Of a stretch of DNA of 64,000 bases, positions 50,517 to 59,693 are shown piece after piece (the stretch's first letter is position 1; every line of letters begins with the position of its first letter). The DNA comes from a virus, in IMG/VR virus record IMGVR_UViG_3300007522_000367, positions 1 through 64,000 of that record. The stretch is one strand, 5' to 3'. A program made the translations under genes and the position numbers. Under the pieces are notes generated by a model. It did no database searches and was not told the origin of the DNA. It saw nothing but the letters and a program-made list of their open reading frames with translations.

Positions 50517-51322
50517 TACACACGCTCCTCAAGCCATCCTAACATGTCTACTGTTAAAAATTCATCTTCAACATAATGCAATACGCCTGATTGTTTATAT
50601 CCACCTATATAAAGTGTATCATTGCCAAAATCTATAGGTAACACATCAGTCCATTTACTCGGTACATGACTCCAATTTTGTACTTGAGCTTTCATATGAG
50701 TAAATGTTAGATTATTATTAATTTTAGAGTCTAAAATCGTTAGTGCAACTGCGGCACTGAGATCTACACTATTCCAATTTTGCATGTCTTTAGGAGCATA
50801 TTGTTGATAAAATACTTTCCAGTTTGTCATTATTACATCTAATAATTTAAAAAAATTATGAGCTTCGTCGCATTTTGAAAATTTATACATGCCGGTGTAT
50901 ATATTAGGTAAATTGTTTGAATCAAATGTTTTTCTATAGTATCTATTAGTTACTAATTCGTTTCTATATGTAGTTACTTTATTTGTAAAAATAATAGGAT
51001 CAATATTTTCCCATATTGGAGTAATATTATCTAATATTAACATATCAGCATCAAATACTAGGGTATTTCTATAAGGAGTTAAATGGTAGATTTTCCAACG
51101 ATTATCTATTTTCCAATCAGAGTTTTTTGCTAAATCGCCCCAAGGTATAGAAATAACTTGATCAAATACATCTTTATATGCTGTTGGAATTACTTCATCA
51201 GTTATAATACTAATATTTGTGCCAGGTGCGGTTGCAAGAATACTTAATGCCAATGCATATGCTTGTTGTACATAATCTGTTTTACTATTATTTTGTGCAA
51301 GTACACATACACCATTACTCAT
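50516..51322 (-). CDS. GT8-like glycosyltransferase
   Basis: ATG 51322 follows AAGGAG, giving 268 aa. It has LVFDADMLILD (DxD) and a GT-A order with a late HMKAQVQNWSHVP strand. The start overlaps the paralogous upstream gene by 8 nt. It would use a nucleotide sugar; acceptor unknown. Confidence 0.72.
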   Translation of the reverse strand: MSNGVCVLAQNNSKTDYVQQAYALALSILATAPGTNISIITDEVIPTAYKDVFDQVISIPWGDLAKNSDWKIDNRWKIYHLTPYRNTLVFDADMLILDNITPIWENIDPIIFTNKVTTYRNELVTNRYYRKTFDSNNLPNIYTGMYKFSKCDEAHNFFKLLDVIMTNWKVFYQQYAPKDMQNWNSVDLSAAVALTILDSKINNNLTFTHMKAQVQNWSHVPSKWTDVLPIDFGNDTLYIGGYKQSGVLHYVEDEFLTVDMLGWLEERV

Positions 51323-52163
51323 TTGCAAACTCCTTGTCAATAAACGAGTTTAAGCTAAACTTATTCATAATGTGAACAGTTGCATCTGTAAATTTTACTG
51401 GAAGATAATCATATGACTTATGTGCAAGTAATTTAATAACGTTATTATTAACATCTATTAAAATATCGTTATCCGTTGATACCCACATATCACTAGGTAA
51501 TTGTTTAGGCCACTCGGTGCTATTTTCAAATCCACGCATCATATGCATTGTAATACTGAATGCAAAATCGTTTCTAAATTTAGATTCAGTAATATCATAT
51601 ACTGTTCTATAATAATTGTAATTTTCTTTAATATGTTCTACTAAGTCAAATACTGTTTTTGCAGTATTGCTTTTTGTAAAATATAATATAGTAGCCCAAT
51701 ACATTGGAATAGTTTTATCACTTACTCTATCAAAACTTAGCTCTGTGCCTTGATTAACTAAATTGTAATGATTTGCAATCATAAAATCTTCATTAGTATC
51801 AAAACATGCTAGTAACTTATCATTTGATACAAATAAATCAGTATCAATTACAATTGTTTTATCAAATACGCTTAACTCGTATACACTATTGCGAGAAGAG
51901 TTTTTCCATTCTAATTTTTTACTTGCATATAATCCGTCATTAAATGTTTTAACAGAATTATTAATAGGTGCAGCAATGTGTGATACAACATCAATATAAT
52001 TTTTATAAAACGGGTATTCTGATTCAAGGTAATCAACTGTATCTGTAATCAGTTGTACAGGTAAGTTTAAATACTGTTTTACTCGCTTTGCACAATATAC
52101 TGCTTGCTTTACATAATCAATACTGCTGTTGTTAAATGCAAAAAGTACAACACCTTGCTTCAT
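51315..52163 (-). CDS. GT8-like glycosyltransferase (paralog)
   Basis: The 282-aa protein has VVLFAFNNSSIDYVKQA, IVIDTDLFVS (DxD) and the same layout as the next gene. It is ATGA-coupled to the first gene of the operon. Two adjacent GT-A paralogs suggest stepwise sugar addition. Confidence 0.7.
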   Translation of the reverse strand: MKQGVVLFAFNNSSIDYVKQAVYCAKRVKQYLNLPVQLITDTVDYLESEYPFYKNYIDVVSHIAAPINNSVKTFNDGLYASKKLEWKNSSRNSVYELSVFDKTIVIDTDLFVSNDKLLACFDTNEDFMIANHYNLVNQGTELSFDRVSDKTIPMYWATILYFTKSNTAKTVFDLVEHIKENYNYYRTVYDITESKFRNDFAFSITMHMMRGFENSTEWPKQLPSDMWVSTDNDILIDVNNNVIKLLAHKSYDYLPVKFTDATVHIMNKFSLNSFIDKEFANE

Positions 52164-52507
52164 AAATCAACCAATCCTTGTACTGATCTATTTTTTTTAA
52201 TTGTTTCGTAGTCAACGGCATATTTACGTGATGCAACTGCATAGACTCCTATTAGTTCTTTTGCAAATTCGTTAACATCAGGAATCATAAAAGGAATACT
52301 GTTATCATCTAGTACAACTGCACCATCTGGAATTGTTTTTGACAACGTATAGACAAAATTAATTAGTTCTTGTGTAACAGTAAACTTATGGCCGTGAATA
52401 TAATGCACAAGGTTTTCTTTATACTGTGCAAGAAAAATACGTTTTTGGTTGTTTTGCGTTGCTAAAAAATTAGAAAACTCTAATGCTTTACTTAATCTTT
52501 CGTCCAT
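52160..52507 (-). CDS. Hypothetical phage protein, first gene of the minus-strand island operon
   Basis: The 115-aa protein follows TGAGGAGTCATCA and the early promoter at 52530-52558. It is mostly helical with no recognised motif. Its leading position suggests it may be expressed at the highest level in the unit. Confidence 0.55.
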   Translation of the reverse strand: MDERLSKALEFSNFLATQNNQKRIFLAQYKENLVHYIHGHKFTVTQELINFVYTLSKTIPDGAVVLDDNSIPFMIPDVNEFAKELIGVYAVASRKYAVDYETIKKNRSVQGLVDL

Positions 52508-52529
52508 TGATGACTCCTCATATAGTATT

Positions 52530-52558
52530 AGTATATACTATAATTTGAAACCTGTCAA
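52530..52558 (-). promoter_or_regulatory. Sigma-70 type early promoter for the minus-strand island
   Basis: On the minus strand, TTGACA (52553-52558) and TATACT (52530-52535) have a 17-nt spacer. It lies 23 nt before the ATG at 52507 and appears to drive the glycosyltransferase/radical SAM genes leftward. Confidence 0.82.
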
Positions 52559-52564
52559 GTAAAA

Positions 52565-53470
52565 TTAGAAAGTATTTGTTACGCCTAATGCAATTGTAGG
52601 AGCATCAACTTGAACATTTGAACCAGTTGGACGAATGTAGCTCATTGCACTAGTTAATGTACCTTGCACGTTTTCGTCAACTGCTGGACCTGTACCAGTT
52701 TGGTCGCCAACGTCATTATCTTGATATTGCATACGGATTCTTACTCCGTTAGTAATTGCACTTGCAAAGATTTTATAACGATTTTCTGAGTACGGATTTG
52801 CACCGTTACGATTCATGATTTCTACTTCCCCAGCTAAATCATAATATCCGCTGCTATTAGTAATCGTGCCGCCGGCTCCTGATTTGGTCACATCAACATA
52901 ATTCACTGTAATAGTACCCGGGTCCATCATTGTTTGCCAGTCTAATGTTTTCGCTTCGCCACCTCCATACGATAAAGTTGACGTAAGTGTAAGTTTGCCG
53001 CCAGCATTAAAAAAGGCCTTGGCAGCGTTTGCTGATGACCACGTAAATGTTACATCGTGTGTTTGTGTGCCGTTCCAATTTGTTTTAGTTCTACTGCTAG
53101 CAGATACTGTAGTAGACTGTCCAGCACCTAATGTAAATCTATTTCCTGCATCTTTTACAAAATTAACTACATTTTCAAGTGCGTCATGAATGGCTTTAGT
53201 GATGCCGCTATCAGTGTTTACAGTAGTAAGTGCCGGACTAGGAGTTGAACCAACTTGGTGTGTATATGCTTTATCAACATCTGTTTTGAGTGCATTCCAG
53301 GCAGCAGCAGTAACTTTATCGCCAGGAACAACTGCTGGAGCAGTTGTTGCTTGATTATATCCAGCTGCACCTGTACCTGTACCAGTAGGAGTTCCCATAA
53401 CAAGATTAATACCCGATCTTAATGTCGTATATTCTGCTTCGCCAATTGTTTGACCGACTGTTACTGCCAT
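52565..53470 (-). CDS. Virion structural protein candidate
   Basis: The 301-aa protein is rich in Thr, Gly, Ala and Asn (AVTVGQTIGEAEYTTLRSG start; long beta-strand regions with VTFTWSSANAAKAFFNAGG). It has no enzyme motif. It is a late gene with TATAAATA 27 nt upstream and follows the fibre gene block on the minus strand. It resembles structural proteins of marine T4-like phages only in composition. Confidence 0.6.
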   Translation of the reverse strand: MAVTVGQTIGEAEYTTLRSGINLVMGTPTGTGTGAAGYNQATTAPAVVPGDKVTAAAWNALKTDVDKAYTHQVGSTPSPALTTVNTDSGITKAIHDALENVVNFVKDAGNRFTLGAGQSTTVSASSRTKTNWNGTQTHDVTFTWSSANAAKAFFNAGGKLTLTSTLSYGGGEAKTLDWQTMMDPGTITVNYVDVTKSGAGGTITNSSGYYDLAGEVEIMNRNGANPYSENRYKIFASAITNGVRIRMQYQDNDVGDQTGTGPAVDENVQGTLTSAMSYIRPTGSNVQVDAPTIALGVTNTF

Positions 53471-53496
53471 GTTTATTCCTCTTTAACTATGTACTT

Positions 53497-53504
53497 TATT
53501 TATA
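53497..53504 (-). promoter_or_regulatory. T4-type late promoter
   Basis: Minus strand TATAAATA at 53504-53497, 27 nt before the ATG at 53470. It overlaps the stop end of the upstream fibre gene. Confidence 0.75.
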
Positions 53505-55011
53505 CTTTTAACACGCACTCAACTAGTTTCTCTGATTCGTCTGTGTTTGATTCTAGAGAAATACCTACTAACGCAGTTGTCGCAATAGTTGTACATACTC
53601 CATCGGCCATTGCATAAACTGCTTGACCTTTTTTAACAGCACCTTTAACACGCACAGGAAGACGACCTTTAAGACCAATATATTGTCCTTCACTATCACT
53701 GTTCATCATGTACGCCGGAGCTGTTGATACTACACCAATACAATGATCACTTGCTTTTGCAGGTTCTACATCGTGGTCCTCGCAAGCACATACTGCTACT
53801 GCGGTACCTGGTGCTAGTTCTTCTGCTGTTGAATATTTTTCTGCTAAGTCAGCATATCGAGCACTTGTTGCTGTACCTTGGAACAGTACTGCATTTAAGT
53901 TACCTGAGCCATCACGCACTGCAACACTGCTACTAGTACCTGTACCAATTGTGTCAACTGCGCCAACTCGTGCAGTGCCCCCAACTATAAGCGCACTTGC
54001 TTTTTCTGAAGTTCCGTATATATTAGTTGCGTATACTGCTGCAAACTGATTACTAATATCGCCTAGCGTAACTGATTCAGCTGCGGTTCCGGCAGCATTA
54101 AGGCCAGGTTTAACTACACCTGGTGTAAATACAATAATATTTTTAGATAGGCCGCCGCTTTGTTTAGTTCTAAAACGAATTTCGTCACCTTGCGCATTTT
54201 GTATAACACCCTGGTTGTCGTTTTCAATAAAGATTTTTAAATCTAGTCCTGCGCCGATAGCAATACCTGCATCGGTTTGGAAGTTAGTGATCTCAGTAAA
54301 TACACTCGGTTGTCCAGGTGATGCAGTAACATAATTAGCAGCTGATATGCCGTTTAGTTTGTCAGCGTTAGTAGCTGTACCGTGGAATCGTTGTGTTCCG
54401 CTAGTAATACCAGCTGTTGCGTTGAGTGTATTTTTAAGGGTTACTCCTGCACGTACTACATCAAATCCAGAAATAGCATTTTCAGCATCGGCACTATCAA
54501 TTGTAAATTCTACAGGACTAATAATAAACATTACTTCGTCGTTAATTGTTGCTGCAATAATACTCTTACTAACTGCAAGATCATCACGAACTGATCTACT
54601 CTGCATTTGCGTAATACCAGAGCCAGCATCCTGCGGTCCAATCAGTACAAAATCTGTGCCGTTATATGAATATAGCTGTTCGTTAACAGTGTCCCACCAA
54701 AAATCGCCAGTTGCTAACCCTGCAGGGGCCGTAGCACTGATTTCGGCACCTCCTGTCGTGCGCCATTTAGCACTATCATAGAACTTTAGTTTGCTGTTTG
54801 CAGTATCAAACCAAAGTTGCCCTGTAACTGCTCTCGGTGGTTGATTGGCCCCAGCAAAGTTTTCTAGCAAAAATACAAAGTTTTCGTTTTGTATTTCACC
54901 GTAACCTGCATAGTTTTTACCAACTAGCTTGATATCAGTTGTTTGATCCAACGTACCATCTTGTACGATGGTTAACTGATTTGTGTTGTATTTGTTAATT
55001 GTATACGCCAT
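53500..55011 (-). CDS. Tail fibre protein with Peptidase_G2-like C-terminus
   Basis: The 503-aa protein shares an N-terminal module with the next two fibre genes (LVGKNYAGYGEIQNENFV, LLENFAGANQPP, GQLWFDTANSKLKFYD). Its C-terminal part has FQGTATSARYADLAEKYSTA and GVVSTAPAYMMNSD, typical of the Peptidase_G2/intramolecular chaperone domain of phage fibres, which may cleave itself. Late promoter 23 nt upstream. Confidence 0.85.
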   Translation of the reverse strand: MAYTINKYNTNQLTIVQDGTLDQTTDIKLVGKNYAGYGEIQNENFVFLLENFAGANQPPRAVTGQLWFDTANSKLKFYDSAKWRTTGGAEISATAPAGLATGDFWWDTVNEQLYSYNGTDFVLIGPQDAGSGITQMQSRSVRDDLAVSKSIIAATINDEVMFIISPVEFTIDSADAENAISGFDVVRAGVTLKNTLNATAGITSGTQRFHGTATNADKLNGISAANYVTASPGQPSVFTEITNFQTDAGIAIGAGLDLKIFIENDNQGVIQNAQGDEIRFRTKQSGGLSKNIIVFTPGVVKPGLNAAGTAAESVTLGDISNQFAAVYATNIYGTSEKASALIVGGTARVGAVDTIGTGTSSSVAVRDGSGNLNAVLFQGTATSARYADLAEKYSTAEELAPGTAVAVCACEDHDVEPAKASDHCIGVVSTAPAYMMNSDSEGQYIGLKGRLPVRVKGAVKKGQAVYAMADGVCTTIATTALVGISLESNTDESEKLVECVLKV

Positions 55012-55033
55012 ATTTAAATAACCCCTTGCTGTT

Positions 55034-55043
55034 AGTATTTATC
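55034..55043 (-). promoter_or_regulatory. T4-type late promoter
   Basis: Minus-strand GATAAATACT (55043-55034), 23 nt before the ATG at 55011, in the 37-nt gap between two fibre genes. Confidence 0.75.
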
Positions 55044-55048
55044 GCAAG

Positions 55049-56941
55049 TTAAGGATAAACGCCTGTGCTGGTAAATGTCCAGGTAGCGCCCGTAACTGTA
55101 AATATCATTGTGTGGCGTGACGGAGTTAAAACTACCGTACCCGATGCCGGATTTGCTGCTGTAATATCTTGTATTACTGATTCGTTTTGAGTGCCGGCAC
55201 TGTCAACTGCAATTGTAGATTTTTGTAATACCCCAGTGCCATTAGTGGTCACAGTTATGTTAATACCAGTAACTGTGGCACCAGCGTAGCTAGTACAATG
55301 AATAGTAGCAACTGTGCCTTCTCTCGCACTATTTGCAGGGCTAATACTTTCTAATATACTTCTAACATCTACAATCGGGCCGTTGCCTGTTCCTGCGGGA
55401 TTAGGACTAGTTAGTCCTGTAATGTCTAAAGCAAATGCAATTGGAATTGTAGCGACTGATGTATCAACATATGCTTTATTTGTTACATCTGTTGCAGTAG
55501 TAGGCGTAGCTACTCCTGTAATTTTTTGACTGTTAAGTGTAATTGTGCCGCCAGTTGTGATGCTTAATGCGCCTGGCGTCGATATACTACCTAATGTAAC
55601 ATTGCCAGTGACACTTAAACTTCCTAATGTACCTACTGTAGTTAGTCCGGCGGCAATTGTAACCGTGTCACCAAGTCGTGTTTTAGAAAGTACTTGTGTA
55701 TTTTCAATTCTATATTCTTTGCCAGCAATTAAATCTATGTTTTGATTAAATGTCCAGTTTCCTGTTGACTGAACCCAATTAATAGTTTTATCGGTTGCGC
55801 CTTTTAGTGTGATGCCACCTTGATTTGCGGTTGTGTCTGTAGGAGTGTCTACTTTTCCTAATTCAATGTTAGGATCTTCCACTGTCATTGTTGCAGTGTT
55901 AACAGTAACAGTGTCGCCTTCGATTATTAGGTCACCTCCAACTGTAAGATTTCCAGTAAAGTTGCCGGCTCCAGTAACATCAAGTGCAACTGTCGGAGTA
56001 TCTTGGTAGATACCTATACGACCTGTACTTGTGTCAAGAGTGAATGCTTCAATAAAGTCATTGCCTAGAGGCACTCTAATTGAAAAATCATAATTTAATT
56101 GTTTAAGTTCTATAGATGTTGTAGTTCCACTATCAACTGTTTTAAACGATGCATATTGTGTATCGCCATATCCTACAGTAACACCAGTATCGCCCTTAAC
56201 AAACAATGCGCCTTCCATTTGTTGATCGACTACTGCATTTGAATTATCACGTTCGTTAGTTCGTATAAAATCAGTAGCAGAAAACGTATTTCCTTGAGCA
56301 TCAATTAACAATTCTGCAGATAATGCAGTACCTTGATGTTTAAAATCTGAAACTACAGTTGGATTAAATCCAACTTTGATTGATCTGCCTGGTGTATAAG
56401 GAAGTATATTATAATCTACTCCTGGCGTAAATTCAAATCTACTATATATTCCAGCAAGTACGCCGCCTATATACATCGCTAACACAGTTTTAATCTTATT
56501 ACTAGTATCTACCATAGTAACTGCTTCAAGACCTGTTTTGCCCTGAGTTGCGTTATATTGTGGTCCAACTAATACTAAATCACTTCCGTCCCAAAAATAT
56601 AATTTATTTTCAGCGTTATCGATCCACAAATCTCCTGATACAAGGTTAGTAGGTTGGCTACTACTTACCGTCGGCGAACCTGCTGTTCTAAAACTAATAC
56701 CATCATAAATTTTTAATCTATTTTCGCTGTTATCATACCAAAGTTGGCCCTTTAGTGGATTACTAGGAGCACTAGTTGATGCAAAATTTTCAACTATTTT
56801 AACAAAATTTTCATTAAATGCTTCGCCAAAACCTTTGTAATTACGTCCAACTAAAGTTATGTCTGTAGATGCAGTATCAATTATGCCATCAGTAAGTTCT
56901 ACTAACAGATCACCATTGGTCTTGTTTATTTTATAGCTCAT
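55049..56941 (-). CDS. Tail fibre protein, second paralog
   Basis: The 630-aa protein has the same N-terminal module (LVGRNYKGFGEAFNENFVKI, GQLWYDNSENRLKIYDG, SGDLWIDNAENKLYFWDG). A middle shaft and a C-terminal half with repeated beta segments (LTVGGDLIIEGDTVTVNT, TLGSLSVTGNVTLG) follow. No collar domain or cleavage domain is visible. It starts by ATGA overlap with the upstream collar fibre and is followed by a late promoter for the third. Confidence 0.85.
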   Translation of the reverse strand: MSYKINKTNGDLLVELTDGIIDTASTDITLVGRNYKGFGEAFNENFVKIVENFASTSAPSNPLKGQLWYDNSENRLKIYDGISFRTAGSPTVSSSQPTNLVSGDLWIDNAENKLYFWDGSDLVLVGPQYNATQGKTGLEAVTMVDTSNKIKTVLAMYIGGVLAGIYSRFEFTPGVDYNILPYTPGRSIKVGFNPTVVSDFKHQGTALSAELLIDAQGNTFSATDFIRTNERDNSNAVVDQQMEGALFVKGDTGVTVGYGDTQYASFKTVDSGTTTSIELKQLNYDFSIRVPLGNDFIEAFTLDTSTGRIGIYQDTPTVALDVTGAGNFTGNLTVGGDLIIEGDTVTVNTATMTVEDPNIELGKVDTPTDTTANQGGITLKGATDKTINWVQSTGNWTFNQNIDLIAGKEYRIENTQVLSKTRLGDTVTIAAGLTTVGTLGSLSVTGNVTLGSISTPGALSITTGGTITLNSQKITGVATPTTATDVTNKAYVDTSVATIPIAFALDITGLTSPNPAGTGNGPIVDVRSILESISPANSAREGTVATIHCTSYAGATVTGINITVTTNGTGVLQKSTIAVDSAGTQNESVIQDITAANPASGTVVLTPSRHTMIFTVTGATWTFTSTGVYP

Positions 56942-59043
56942 GCAGTAACTCCTGTGTAGATAATATAATTAATAGTTTGGAATGGATTCATAATATCAAT
57001 TGCTGCACCCACATTACTAAACCCACTGCCAGCAGGTACAAGTACATCACCACTATTTGGCAGTCGTTGAGATAAATCTTCTGCGCCGGTTTGTAAACTA
57101 GATCCTTCTGAACCTGTCGGCAAGTTGCTTCGGCCGTCAACTTCTCTATGTACATAAAATTGTTGTCCGCCGGACGACTTTAAATTATGTTGGTGTTCTG
57201 GTAGATTTTCTAATCCTATAGTAGTTGTATCTGTTCCGTCTACTGCTCCTACTACACTTGCATTTGATCCTCTATTTCTAATGTCTGGATCGTCAACAGA
57301 TGGACTTGTACCTCCCATTGATAAGTTACCTAGTGGGAACCTACCTCTTAGATCAGGTATATTAAAATATCCCGAACTTGGAGTTGGTCCATAATTATTT
57401 CCAACTAGCTGAAATAATTGATTATATACACCAGTTGCTAGTTCTTGGCCGTTGCAAAATTTCCATCCTGATGGTTCAGCAAGTCCTGCATACGGCATAA
57501 TACTTCCGATAGGAGTTAACCCTGTAATACTATTAAATAATGTTGCCCTAGTTATACGTTTCAATCCTGTGGCTACGCCGCTTATTCTATCAATTAAAAA
57601 TTCATCGCTTGATAAACTGTTAGATACTTGTTCTTTAGCACTAATAACAGTATTTTTTAATGTTAGTGCAAATGTTTTTACGCCGCCGCCGGTTTGTCCG
57701 TCAAATACATTTTCAACAGTTTCAACATCGCCGGTCATTCTAAAAGTTGTTGAACTTGTTAGTTTATCAGCACTACCTGATTTACCACTTACGTTGCCAC
57801 TTACCTGTCCTTCTAAATTTCCCAAGAAGGTAGTTGCATATATTTTTTTCCAGCGCAAAGTTGCACTACCGATGTTTCTAGCGTTGTTAAGATCCGGTAG
57901 TACTAGATCACTTGCTGCGGTATCAACTACTAGATCGTTATTGCCTAATGTTATACCCTTTTGTACCATTATTGAATCACCAACATTTAATGCTTTAGCA
58001 ACGCCAGCGCCACCTTTAACAATTAATGCACCATTACTAATAGTAGTACTTTGGACAGTGTTAGTTGTTGTAATAATTCCATTAGTTTTAATATTGCCAG
58101 TAACATCTAATGCTTCATCCGGAGCTTCGTTGTTAATACCAACTCGTAAACTTGAATCTATTCTTAAAACAGTATTACTATCTCCGGAATTTCTAACTCT
58201 AAAGTCAATATTTGAGCCTTCAATATTATGTTGAATAATTCCTGCACTGCCTTCAATACCGATATTAAGCTCTGCATTGATACCGTATGCAATGCCGCTA
58301 TTGTTTTGAACATTTAACGGAAATGATGTTGTCGATTCTATATCGCCTCTTAGAAAGTTAGCCGCAGGAATTGCTAAATTACTAACAATTAGACTTTCTG
58401 CTTTTTCAGCAGTACCATAAAACTTAACATCGTTAATGCCATCGGCATTTGTGTCTCGGTTTGCTAGGTTAATACCTGGACGAATTTGTACACCACTAAA
58501 TCCGTTAATTGTTGCTTTAGGAGTAAATGTATTAAATGCAATAATGGCAACAATATTGGCATTAACTTGAATTTCAATAACTGTATATTCTGCGTTATCT
58601 TGACCAATAATAGTATTAGGTGTTGCTCCAGTTGTTAGGCCCTGACTAAAATTTGGACCAACTAAAATCCAATTAGATCCTGTAAACAAATATAATTGTT
58701 GGTTATCAGTATCGGCCCATAAATCGCCAGTAAGTGCTTGGGTAGTGTCTGGCTCTGTGGAACTCTTTTTAAGTCCACTTGCAGATAGCCAAACAGTACC
58801 GTCATAAATTAATAATTGTCCGCTGTTATTATTATACCACAACTGGCCTTCGATAGCATTATTAGGTTCAGTAGGACTTGCAAAGTTTTCTAATAAATGT
58901 AGCAAGTCTTCAGCAATAGCAGCGCCATAACCGGTACTATTCCTACCTGGTAATTTTATACTTGTAGTTGTGTTGATTGTTTGATCTTCAATTACTATTG
59001 GATCTTTATCAGCACTATCAGTAAATTGTATTGTATATGCCAT
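56938..59043 (-). CDS. Tail fibre protein with tail-collar domain
   Basis: The 701-aa protein has the shared N-terminal module (LPGRNSTGYGAAIAEDL, GQLWYNNNSGQLLIYDG, GDLWADTDNQQLYLFTG). The C-terminus has the phage tail collar domain signature (IGSIMPYAGLAEPSGWKFCN, then YFNIPDLRGRFPLG). Collar-domain fibres often bind receptors. The order suggests three fibres built from one scaffold with different tips. Confidence 0.9.
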   Translation of the reverse strand: MAYTIQFTDSADKDPIVIEDQTINTTTSIKLPGRNSTGYGAAIAEDLLHLLENFASPTEPNNAIEGQLWYNNNSGQLLIYDGTVWLSASGLKKSSTEPDTTQALTGDLWADTDNQQLYLFTGSNWILVGPNFSQGLTTGATPNTIIGQDNAEYTVIEIQVNANIVAIIAFNTFTPKATINGFSGVQIRPGINLANRDTNADGINDVKFYGTAEKAESLIVSNLAIPAANFLRGDIESTTSFPLNVQNNSGIAYGINAELNIGIEGSAGIIQHNIEGSNIDFRVRNSGDSNTVLRIDSSLRVGINNEAPDEALDVTGNIKTNGIITTTNTVQSTTISNGALIVKGGAGVAKALNVGDSIMVQKGITLGNNDLVVDTAASDLVLPDLNNARNIGSATLRWKKIYATTFLGNLEGQVSGNVSGKSGSADKLTSSTTFRMTGDVETVENVFDGQTGGGVKTFALTLKNTVISAKEQVSNSLSSDEFLIDRISGVATGLKRITRATLFNSITGLTPIGSIMPYAGLAEPSGWKFCNGQELATGVYNQLFQLVGNNYGPTPSSGYFNIPDLRGRFPLGNLSMGGTSPSVDDPDIRNRGSNASVVGAVDGTDTTTIGLENLPEHQHNLKSSGGQQFYVHREVDGRSNLPTGSEGSSLQTGAEDLSQRLPNSGDVLVPAGSGFSNVGAAIDIMNPFQTINYIIYTGVTA

Positions 59044-59048
59044 TTAAA

Positions 59049-59663
59049 TTATCCCTCGTTAAAGCCAGATAAACTTTGTACTCTAACTGTATAATCAATT
59101 TGAATTAGTCTATTAAGTGATTTTTGTACAGGATGAAAAATAACATGTGTTAAAAGTCTACCATTGCCGCCTGCACTGTATGCTCTTAGTCCTAGTTCGT
59201 CAAATACATAAAGACTATCCGGACTTGTTGCAGTGTCAAATGCATCTTGGCCGTTTGGCTCGCCATAATCTAACAAACAAGTTACTAAAATATCAGTATA
59301 ATTTGTACCACTCACATGGCGTGTTTCAATCTTGTTACGAGCAGGATCAAGATTGTTTACACTTCTATCATCTACTACTTTAGTAAATGTTTCGTTGTAT
59401 AAACTAGCATTTGTGCCTGTGCTGTTTGGCGTCAAGTATGTAATAATACCTGTAGGGTCAACACTAGTGCCACCGTTGCCAAATCCCATTTGATAAATCC
59501 AGCCTGTGCCTGCATTGCCTAAACTTTCTGCAAGACTAATACTCATATTTTCATAATGAATAGCGTTGCGTTTGTCTACAATAACCTCTCCAGTCTCTGG
59601 ATTGTGTATTTTAATGTGTCCTTGAAGTAACACACCACTTTGTTCATTTAATTTATCTGTCAT
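59049..59663 (-). CDS. Virion-associated protein, possible baseplate/tail component
   Basis: ATG 59663 follows GCAGGA and a late promoter, giving 204 aa; a longer in-frame reading to 59750 would overlap the giant gene. It contains GHIKIHNPETGEVIVDKRNA, YQMGFGNGGTSVDP and a C-terminal strand TVRVQSLSGF. It is common beside fibre genes in marine T4-like phages. The exact role is unknown. Confidence 0.68.
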   Translation of the reverse strand: MTDKLNEQSGVLLQGHIKIHNPETGEVIVDKRNAIHYENMSISLAESLGNAGTGWIYQMGFGNGGTSVDPTGIITYLTPNSTGTNASLYNETFTKVVDDRSVNNLDPARNKIETRHVSGTNYTDILVTCLLDYGEPNGQDAFDTATSPDSLYVFDELGLRAYSAGGNGRLLTHVIFHPVQKSLNRLIQIDYTVRVQSLSGFNEG

Positions 59664-59683
59664 TTGTTTTATATCCTGCTTAT

Positions 59684-59693
59684 TGTATTTATC
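59684..59693 (-). promoter_or_regulatory. T4-type late promoter
   Basis: Minus-strand GATAAATACA (59693-59684), 21 nt before the ATG at 59663. It overlaps the stop of the giant gene. Confidence 0.72.

Noticed and set aside
57452-58234. A 260-codon antisense ORF in the collar fibre gene
   Set aside because: It is a shadow of the fibre reading frame; composition and lack of ribosome site argue against it.
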